Shown piece by piece: positions 14,270 through 19,023 of a stretch of 21,068 nt of DNA; position 1 is the first letter of the stretch, and every line of letters begins with the position of its first letter. Source of the stretch: a virus. The stretch covers positions 1-21,068 of the IMG/VR virus record IMGVR_UViG_3300006754_000241; one strand, 5' to 3'. The position numbers were made by a program, and so were the translations under genes. The notes beneath the pieces were generated by a model. The model was given only the letters and a program-made list of their open reading frames with translations, did no database searches and was not told the origin of the DNA.

Positions 14270-14659
14270 TTAACCCTTGAACGGCGACGGTTCGTCTTCA
14301 TCGTCAGAGACTGCAGAGTCATCATCCTTTTTGAGGAAGTCAAACTCTGACGCATCAATGGCAATTCTATCCCCGACCTTAAGGTCTTTGAGGATACTCT
14401 CAACGTTGAAGATACTCAAATTGTATCCTGACGTTAAGTCCTTGATGCCGTCTTCTGCAACGGAGGCTTCACTATCGGGCTTGAAGTTGATAATCGTATA
14501 AGGATTACCCGTCTTCTTTGCCGTGAGAATAACAGGGGCATTAACTGCCTGACCGTCATTATCATAGGAAGCGTCCATGAAGAAACGAATCGTGCCAACT
14601 ACTACAGAACCTTTAAGGAAGCCTGCATCTCGCATGAGCACAACTTTAATTACGTGCAC
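14270..14659 (-). CDS. Acidic-tailed protein, possible ssDNA-binding protein
   Basis: A 129-residue protein from a GTG start with GAGGG five bases before it; an ATG nine codons in is the alternative. Residues 15-100 are strand-rich (SVVVGTIRFFMDA, APVILTAKKTG, YTIINFKP, VGDRIAIDASEF) and could form an OB fold. The C-terminus is strongly acidic and ends DDDSAVSDDEDEPSPFKG, close to the acidic tail with a late Pro-Phe seen in SSB proteins. It is the first gene of the leftward block. Codon use is richer in G+C than in the polymerase side. It resembles the 174-residue protein at 9649-10173 only in layout. The function is inferred from the tail. Confidence 0.75.
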   Translation of the reverse strand: MHVIKVVLMRDAGFLKGSVVVGTIRFFMDASYDNDGQAVNAPVILTAKKTGNPYTIINFKPDSEASVAEDGIKDLTSGYNLSIFNVESILKDLKVGDRIAIDASEFDFLKKDDDSAVSDDEDEPSPFKG

Positions 14660-14763
14660 TATCCCTCAACCCAATACGGGCGACTAGGGGCACTGACCTT
14701 CCCTGCAAAGGGCGAATTCCACGTAAGGCTGACCGTGGACACATATCCAATGCATGTGCAATG

Positions 14764-14787
14764 AATAGTAGGAGTTAGAATTCTGTG
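14764..14787. repeat. Copy 2 of a 24-base repeat (AATAGTAGGAGTT...)
   Basis: Same pattern as 13734-13757, in the same orientation about 1 kb away, upstream of the first leftward gene. A weaker relative (TATAGTAGGAATTC) lies near 14249. Confidence 0.55.
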
Positions 14788-14794
14788 CGACGAG

Positions 14795-15130
14795 CTTGCG
14801 AGGAGCAAGAGCGAACGCAGTGAGCGATGAGCGAGTGAGTCAATGAGTGATGTATATGCGTAATCAGATATAAAGCAAGCGTCACGCACTAGCGTGCAAT
14901 GACCGAAGGATCATTGAGCATCACAACTTGTTGTGTGCTTTATATGTGATGAGCATCATCAACGAGTGACGAAGGAGCGACAAGCGAACGGAGTGAGCGA
15001 GTGAATAACTTTAATGCAGCGTCACACAAAGGAGCGAAGCGAGTGGTAGTGTGCATCGAACGCAGTGAGATGAGCTTCAATGCTTGCATTGTGCATTAAA
15101 TGTTCTGAACGAAGAGAATGTAGTGAGCTT
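14795..15130. repeat. GAGCGA-type low-complexity cluster, copy 2
   Basis: The + strand repeats short units such as GAGCGAACGCAGTGAGCGA, GAAGGAGCGACAAGCGAACG, GGAGCGAAGCGAGTGG and CGAACGCAGTGAGATGAGC. Small palindromes are interspersed: GCACGCTAGTGCGTG (- strand), CAATG-CTTG-CATTG, CACAACTTGTTGTG. It lies between the two divergent gene blocks and shares its vocabulary with 12905-13035. It could be an origin- or regulation-associated repeat, or simply slippage-expanded DNA. No protein is credible. Confidence 0.55.
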
Positions 15131-15459
15131 TCAACGGGGGGAGTTTCATTTGGTTTTGAACCCAGGGAGTGTTTTTTCTGGTCCCTTACTCAAACGAAAT
15201 TATTCACATTATTTTTTTATTTTTATTTTTTTTTCTAACTTGCGGAAGTAACCACTGACACTTGAAAATATATTCAAGGATACCTCTCCAGGAAAACAAA
15301 ATGGTGTAATGAAGAGAGGCCACTACGTCTCAGATCTATATATTCAATCAAAAATCCCTGGTGGATTCTTAGCGACAGTTGAAAGCGTCGTTGAGTTTCT
15401 GGGAAATTCATGGCCGCAAAATTTGAGGGAGGGAATAAGGCGGTCTGACTTGTTGGGAT
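15131..15459. other. Divergent intergenic region with T-tracts and leader-like hairpins
   Basis: No gene. A very T-rich tract (runs of seven, five and nine T) lies at about 15210-15235. To its right, hairpins line up before the rightward genes: CTTGAA-AATATA-TTCAAG near 15262-15279, CCTCTC...GAGAGG near 15283-15319, and CGAC...GTCG near 15372-15389. This arrangement would fit an origin or promoter region followed by a structured rightward leader. I cannot point to a specific promoter inside it. Confidence 0.45.
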
Positions 15460-15546
15460 ATGAATGAAGACTTTACCAAGATGTTAGATAGGCTTACTGC
15501 AGTTGTATTTTTTCTTATCTGTATAGCAGCCATTGCAGGTTGTTAA
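15460..15546 (+). CDS. 28-residue membrane peptide
   Basis: The frame reads MNEDFTKMLDRLTAVVFFLI and then CIAAIAGC before TAA. A charged N-terminal dozen residues is followed by 16 hydrophobic residues ending in Cys, so it would sit in the membrane. It is the first rightward frame after the divergent region. The short length makes it uncertain, but the clean charged-then-hydrophobic pattern and sensible codons favour a real peptide. Confidence 0.45.
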   Translation: MNEDFTKMLDRLTAVVFFLICIAAIAGC

Positions 15547-15588
15547 TTATTATTTTTTGATAATATTTCTTATTATGACCAAATGTTG

Positions 15589-15596
15589 TATATTTG
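15589..15596 (+). promoter_or_regulatory. Bacteroidetes-type -7 box for the right-hand operon
   Basis: TATATTTG matches the Bacteroidetes -7 consensus TAnnTTTG exactly and lies 24 bases before the ATG at 15621, the right place for a short-leader transcript. A clear -33 TTTG at 19-21 bases upstream is not seen. Confidence 0.5.
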
Positions 15597-15620
15597 TGAT
15601 AGAGCATAATAGCGAATGTT

Positions 15621-16007
15621 ATGAAAAGAGTCAAGAATGAAGTAGTCAAAGCGACAGACTTCTATCCTAAGTACTTAAAATTAATAAATGTGATACTCCC
15701 ACAGCCTTTAACTCAGAAAGAGATAGAGGTGTTAAGTGCATTCATGGAACTCAAGGGCGATTTAGTTGAAAGTAATAGGTTTGGCACTGAAGCCAGGAGG
15801 CTTATAAGGAATAAGTTTGGTTTCAAGACACATTCTAATATAGATAATTATATAAAGTACTTTAAAACAAAGGGAATATTAGTAAAGAACGATCAAACAG
15901 GATTACTGGAGATGAATAAAGTAGTATCTGTTCCAAATGGGGAAGAAGAGATAGAATTAGTATTTCGATTTAGAATAGATCATGGAAATAATGAAGAAAG
16001 TAATTAA
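15621..16007 (+). CDS. Possible winged-helix DNA-binding protein
   Basis: A 128-residue protein. Residues 30-100 have a helix-turn-helix/wing layout: LTQKEIEVLSAFMELKGDLV, then FGTEARRLIRNKFGF, HSNIDNYIKYFKTKGILVKN and a short strand wing (GLLEMNKVV). The N-terminus is basic and the C-terminus acidic. It is the first substantial gene of the rightward operon, which leads to the terminase, so it may be a late-gene regulator or a small-terminase-like DNA-binding subunit. Its 3' end overlaps the next gene by 26 bases. The fold is judged by eye. Confidence 0.7.
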   Translation: MKRVKNEVVKATDFYPKYLKLINVILPQPLTQKEIEVLSAFMELKGDLVESNRFGTEARRLIRNKFGFKTHSNIDNYIKYFKTKGILVKNDQTGLLEMNKVVSVPNGEEEIELVFRFRIDHGNNEESN

Positions 16008-16278
16008 AGAGATAAGTGAAGAAACTGGTACTCCTATAGATATTGTAGAGGCTGCAGCTAGAGCTCAATTTGGTTATGCACGGAAGGTGATGCAGGAGGG
16101 TGAGATGCATGATGTCTTATTACATGGTCTTGGAAGGTTCAAAGTAAAGAATGGAAGACTTAATCATATAATAAAGAACTTAATTAAAAGGATAAAAAAG
16201 GGACATGTAAACCGTGATGAAGGAATGAAGAGACTAACAGAATTATGGCAGGTAAGACAAAAGAGAATAAAGAAGTAA
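15982..16278 (+). CDS. HU/IHF-like DNA-binding protein
   Basis: The first ~55 residues follow the HU/IHF pattern: KKVIKEISEETGTPIDIVEA, AARAQFGYARKVMQEGEMHD, then VLLHGLGRFKVKNGR, where the family has '(v)xLxGfGxFxv(k)'. The long DNA-binding arm of HU is absent or replaced by a basic helical tail (IIKNLIKRIKKGHVNRDEGM). Such IHF-like genes are common in crAss-like and other Bacteroidetes phages. It probably bends or packs DNA at the packaging or replication site. The ATG at 15991 is an alternative start three codons in. It overlaps both neighbours, showing tight coupling. Confidence 0.7.
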   Translation: MEIMKKVIKEISEETGTPIDIVEAAARAQFGYARKVMQEGEMHDVLLHGLGRFKVKNGRLNHIIKNLIKRIKKGHVNRDEGMKRLTELWQVRQKRIKK

Positions 16279-16472
16279 TTAATATTATTACGGTATTAAA
16301 GGCTAAGGCCCATTGGGTTACTAAGCTAAGAAAACAGAAATACGTAGTAATGGGAATGATAGAAGATTGGTATGAGATGCCGATCACAGAGAGTTGGGAA
16401 GAACTCCAGAAGGAGTTAAAGAAATATAATGAATTAGAAGAATTAGTAAATTTTTTAAATAAACAAACATAA
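16245..16472 (+). CDS. Small helical protein of unknown function
   Basis: A 75-residue protein with an N-terminal basic segment (MAGKTKENKE), a hydrophobic strand or helix (VINIITVLKAKAHWVTKLRK) and a C-terminal amphipathic helix (SWEELQKELKKYNELEELVN). It overlaps the HU/IHF-like gene by 34 bases and is followed two bases later by the next gene. I do not recognise it. Size and position between an IHF-like gene and packaging genes would fit a small DNA-packaging accessory protein. Confidence 0.65.
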   Translation: MAGKTKENKEVINIITVLKAKAHWVTKLRKQKYVVMGMIEDWYEMPITESWEELQKELKKYNELEELVNFLNKQT

Positions 16473-16474
16473 TT

Positions 16475-16705
16475 ATGGCAACTACAGTACAAACACCTCC
16501 TGTGCAGGAAACTTCAAATGGTGAAATGCAGGAAGAAGAGTTAAAAATGCGTCAAGCGGCATTTCATAGAGATATGTTAATGCGATCTGCAAATCTATTG
16601 ATGCAAGGACTATCTATAGGAGGTCCAGAGGTAAAACCTTTGTTTGATAAAGAACAAAGAGCTATTTTAGAAGAGAAACTATATGGGTTTTTAAAGGTAT
16701 TATAA
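16475..16705 (+). CDS. Small helical protein, possibly structural accessory
   Basis: A 76-residue protein: disordered N-terminus (MATTVQTPPVQETSNGEM) followed by two predicted helices (EEELKMRQAAFHRDMLMRSA and FDKEQRAILEEKLYGFLKV). Its stop overlaps the next start (TAATG), a sign of translational coupling with the lipoprotein gene. No family is recognised. The Pro/Thr/Gln-rich start and helical body are common in small virion-associated proteins, but the role is unknown. Confidence 0.65.
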   Translation: MATTVQTPPVQETSNGEMQEEELKMRQAAFHRDMLMRSANLLMQGLSIGGPEVKPLFDKEQRAILEEKLYGFLKVL

Positions 16706-16878
16706 TGAAAGCTATAAAAGGAATAGCCTTAATAGGCATATTAGTATATATTTTTTCATGCAGTGGTGAGCATGCAACTGAAGAGGGATCAGCAACAACT
16801 GATTCCTCGGCAGTTGTTAAAGTTGATAGTATAAAAGGAGATACAGTCTTTATAGAAGAGGATGTATCGAAACCCTAG
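16705..16878 (+). CDS. Small lipoprotein (57 residues)
   Basis: The frame begins MKAIKGIALIGILVYIFSCS. Basic residues, a hydrophobic stretch and a lipobox-like YIFSC predict cleavage before C19 by signal peptidase II. The mature 39-residue part is acidic and rich in Ser/Thr/Glu (GEHATEEGSATTDSSAVVKV). It starts within the stop of the previous gene and overlaps the next gene by 17 bases. Phage lipoproteins of this size act as outer spanins or in superinfection exclusion. A downstream murein-hydrolase-like gene makes a lysis role possible, though no inner spanin is obvious. Confidence 0.65.
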   Translation: MKAIKGIALIGILVYIFSCSGEHATEEGSATTDSSAVVKVDSIKGDTVFIEEDVSKP

Positions 16879-17092
16879 CATTATGCGTTATGACAAAGAC
16901 ACCGATGAAGAGTTAAAGATCACTTTCTGCAGGACATGTAAGACTTGTCCTTCAGTGGAGATCAGAGTAGACAGTAAAGAGGTTATTATCGGAGGGGAGA
17001 AAGAAGGAATATGTAGATTTGATAAAGGAGAATTTGAGATGTTGGTAGAGGCTGCTAAAAGCGGTGTCTTCGACAAATATTTTAATAATTAA
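16862..17092 (+). CDS. Small Cys-containing protein of unknown function
   Basis: A 76-residue protein. The centre reads ITFCRTCKTCPSVEIRVDSK, holding a CxxCxxC cluster, followed by beta-like VIIGGEKEGICRFDKGEFEM with a fourth Cys, then a helix (LVEAAKSGVFDKYF). The four Cys could bind one zinc. Because its first 17 bases overlap the lipoprotein gene, a later ATG at residue 8 is an alternative start. It is unrecognised. Position in the packaging operon is the only hint of function. Confidence 0.65.
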   Translation: MYRNPSIMRYDKDTDEELKITFCRTCKTCPSVEIRVDSKEVIIGGEKEGICRFDKGEFEMLVEAAKSGVFDKYFNN

Positions 17093-17103
17093 AATTTTTA
17101 ATA

Positions 17104-17343
17104 ATGGCAAGAGTAAAAATAGGTCACAAAACAACAACTTTGATTAGAACTAAAGTTGTAGGAGATGTCAATAATGATGGAAAGTTAGATGAAAAAGATC
17201 TTTCTATTATTCATAAGGAATATGCTAAAGTAAAGAAGGCGGCTCCTAAAAAGAAAGCAGCTCCAAAAGCGGCGGCTAAACCTGCAGCTAAGGCGGCTAA
17301 AGCACCTACAAAAAAGAAAGCACCCGCTAAAAAGAAAAAGTAA
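17104..17343 (+). CDS. EF-hand/dockerin-like peptide fused to a histone-H1-like tail
   Basis: A 79-residue protein in two parts. Residues 19-36 read VGDVNNDGKLDEKDLSII, a canonical calcium loop of dockerin type (D-x-N-x-D-G-x-[LI]-x-x-x-D). From residue 42 on, the sequence is only Lys, Ala and Pro with a little Thr (KKAAPKKKAAPKAAAKPAAK...), like histone H1 or bacterial histone-like tails. The tail should bind DNA or other polyanions. One calcium loop alone is unusual, since dockerins carry two. It may be a DNA-condensing or virion protein. It ends directly at the GTG start of the next gene. Confidence 0.7.
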   Translation: MARVKIGHKTTTLIRTKVVGDVNNDGKLDEKDLSIIHKEYAKVKKAAPKKKAAPKAAAKPAAKAAKAPTKKKAPAKKKK

Positions 17344-17694
17344 GTGGGTATTATAGGTGATGTTAAAGATGGCTGGGGGAATTATCTTAAAGCTCTTAAG
17401 TGGAGAGATAAAGCTGATCCTGAAATTGAAAAAATAGCTACAGAGAGAGCAGAGATATGTGGACAATGTCCTGAACTTAAGGAATCAGGATTATTTTCTT
17501 TTGTAGAACGTATAGTTACCAATGTAACTACGGGAGATAAGGTACATAAAAGAACAAAGGTAATGATGGATTCTGTAACAGCTGAAAAAGACAGTAAAGA
17601 TATCTATAGGGGATATAAATGTGGAAAATGCGGATGTGGATTTCCTGCAATTGTCTATGCTCCTAAGAAATCATGTCCTTTAGAAAAATGGTAA
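17344..17694 (+). CDS. Zinc-ribbon-like Cys-rich phage protein
   Basis: A 116-residue protein beginning at GTG, immediately after the stop of the previous gene. It has one knuckle at AEICGQCPELKESG (C39, C42) and a C-terminal cluster YKCGKCGCGFPAIV...KKSCPLEKW. The combination 'CxxCP' near the N-terminus plus 'CxxCGC...CPLxKW' at the C-terminus recurs in Bacteroidetes phage proteins near terminase genes, as far as I recall. It should bind one or two zinc ions. The function is unknown; a role in packaging or late transcription is possible from its location. Confidence 0.75.
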   Translation: MGIIGDVKDGWGNYLKALKWRDKADPEIEKIATERAEICGQCPELKESGLFSFVERIVTNVTTGDKVHKRTKVMMDSVTAEKDSKDIYRGYKCGKCGCGFPAIVYAPKKSCPLEKW

Positions 17695-17697
17695 TGA

Positions 17698-18246
17698 ATG
17701 AGACTTTTAGATTTAAAGAATTCCAGGGTAGTAATAGCACCCGAAGCTTTATTGATACCAGAATTCCAGAAGATCTGGGAGAAGGACAAGTCTGAAGACA
17801 AGGAAAAAGCTTTAAAAGAGCTTTCATATGTTTATTTTATAAGTGATTATAAGTCTCCCTATCTTACTTCGATGGGAAAAGATAGGGTAAGAATTGCAGT
17901 CGCTAAGGATTTTATGAAAGATTCTTCATATAAGCCTAATGCAGAAATAGAAGAAGCAATTGAGAAATATAAAGATCTACAGATTACTCCTTCTATGAGA
18001 TTATTGGAAGCTTCTATAAGGACAGTTTACAATTTGACAGATTATTTAGAAAATGTAGATCTACAAGAAAGAGATAAAGGTGGTAAACCGATTTATAAAC
18101 CTACTGATGTCACAAACTCTCTCAAGTCGATTGGTGGAATTGTGGAATCCCTCAACAAAGTCAGAGAACAAGTTGAGCGAGAGCAGACCACTAAAGGTAC
18201 ACTTAGGGGGCAGAGGCAAAAAGGAAATAGAGAAGATCCTAGCTAA
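17698..18246 (+). CDS. Conserved-looking helical protein upstream of the hydrolase and terminase
   Basis: A 182-residue, mostly helical protein. Recognisable parts are ALLIPEFQKIWEKDKSEDKE, a motif LSYVYFISDYKSPYL, a basic region (KDRVRIAVAKDFMKD) and a C-terminal helix (SLKSIGGIVESLNKVREQVE) followed by a basic tail. Similar 'YfisDykSPY' proteins occur near the terminase of Bacteroidetes phages in my memory, but I know no function. Placement suggests a packaging or neck-associated protein. The start at 17698 follows the previous stop by three bases. Confidence 0.75.
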   Translation: MRLLDLKNSRVVIAPEALLIPEFQKIWEKDKSEDKEKALKELSYVYFISDYKSPYLTSMGKDRVRIAVAKDFMKDSSYKPNAEIEEAIEKYKDLQITPSMRLLEASIRTVYNLTDYLENVDLQERDKGGKPIYKPTDVTNSLKSIGGIVESLNKVREQVEREQTTKGTLRGQRQKGNREDPS

Positions 18247-18247
18247 T

Positions 18248-18832
18248 ATGGATATGACAATAGAAAATATAAGAAATGTCCTAGTAAAAAAGGGATATAT
18301 GGTTTTTGAAGATGATTCAAAACCTTTTAATTTGAATATCGTAGGTATACGTACTAAAGATGAGCGGTCAAATGCTTTTAATGACTGGATGGTTATTTTC
18401 TGGAAGTATGCAGGTCAATGGAATAGCATGACATTTCCCATTACTACAGACCCAGGGCTTTATTGGAGGGAAAATCCTATGAATATCAAGGGTACAGCTG
18501 TCCTAAAAGAGGGACAATATCGTGGGATGTGGAAAATTGCCAAGCACCAAGGAAAATATGAGGCATTATGCCAGAGAAAAGCTTGCACAGTGCTACGAGA
18601 TGGCAATAAAGATGGTAAAATAGACTTTACGGGTGAAGAGGATACGGGATTATTTGGTATTAACCACCATAGAGCTGGAAAATCCAGTACCCAGGTAGAT
18701 AAGTGGAGTGCAGGATGCCAGGTACAACCTAATCGCTCACTTTATGACATAGAAATGAATATATTTAAGGCAAGTGCGGAGAACTGGGGTAATAGTTTTA
18801 CGTATACACTAATACACGAAAGGGATTTATAG
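18248..18832 (+). CDS. Murein-hydrolase-like protein with EF-hand-like loop and HxnSxGC signature
   Basis: A 194-residue protein from the ATG at 18248 (an ATG two codons later is the alternative). A longer in-frame start at 18080 lies wholly inside the preceding gene and is not believed. The catalytic-looking region is FGINHHRAG...VDKWSAGCQV: a His followed about 17 residues later by SxGC, the arrangement of YkuD-type L,D-transpeptidase cysteine enzymes. Just before it, LRDGNKDGKIDFTGEED looks like a calcium-binding loop. The family is widespread in phages. A role in cell-wall entry or lysis is likely, but the exact reaction is inferred. No signal peptide is seen. The terminase follows one gene later. 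Confidence 0.75.
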   Translation: MDMTIENIRNVLVKKGYMVFEDDSKPFNLNIVGIRTKDERSNAFNDWMVIFWKYAGQWNSMTFPITTDPGLYWRENPMNIKGTAVLKEGQYRGMWKIAKHQGKYEALCQRKACTVLRDGNKDGKIDFTGEEDTGLFGINHHRAGKSSTQVDKWSAGCQVQPNRSLYDIEMNIFKASAENWGNSFTYTLIHERDL

Positions 18833-18833
18833 A

Positions 18834-19016
18834 ATGGCACATGACAATCATACAGATGTAAAGCATGGATTGGATTTAACAAAAGATACGGTTAAAGTAT
18901 TAAGAAAAAAGTACTTGGAAGCGTTAGACTACAGAAGGAATTGGATAGATTTTCAAAATAAGAGGTTATCCAGAAATTTTGTAACTTACGTTTTAGCGTA
19001 CTATGCAGAACCATGA
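18834..19016 (+). CDS. Small basic protein before the terminase
   Basis: A 60-residue protein: an amphipathic helical centre (LDLTKDTVKVLRKKYLEALD) and a basic, aromatic C-terminal part (RRNWIDFQNKRLSRNFVTYV). It starts one base after the hydrolase gene and ends seven bases before the terminase start. The position just ahead of the large subunit is where small terminase genes often lie, but it is short for one and has no clear helix-turn-helix. The role is unknown. Confidence 0.6.
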   Translation: MAHDNHTDVKHGLDLTKDTVKVLRKKYLEALDYRRNWIDFQNKRLSRNFVTYVLAYYAEP

Positions 19017-19023
19017 GGTTCTG

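Noticed and set aside
14659-14889. Leftward 76-codon frame whose TAG overlaps the GTG at 14659
   Set aside because: The stop/start overlap is suggestive, but its N-terminal half is a translation of the low-complexity repeats; only the last ~40 codons look protein-like.
15155-15185. Possible T-arm (GGGTTCAAAACC) on the - strand
   Set aside because: No matching acceptor, D-arm or anticodon arm nearby.
16184-16492. Leftward frame opposite the right-hand operon
   Set aside because: It is the antisense shadow of three well-packed rightward genes.
18080-18247. In-frame N-terminal extension of the hydrolase-like gene
   Set aside because: It lies entirely inside the upstream gene in another frame, and the downstream ATG directly follows that gene's stop.
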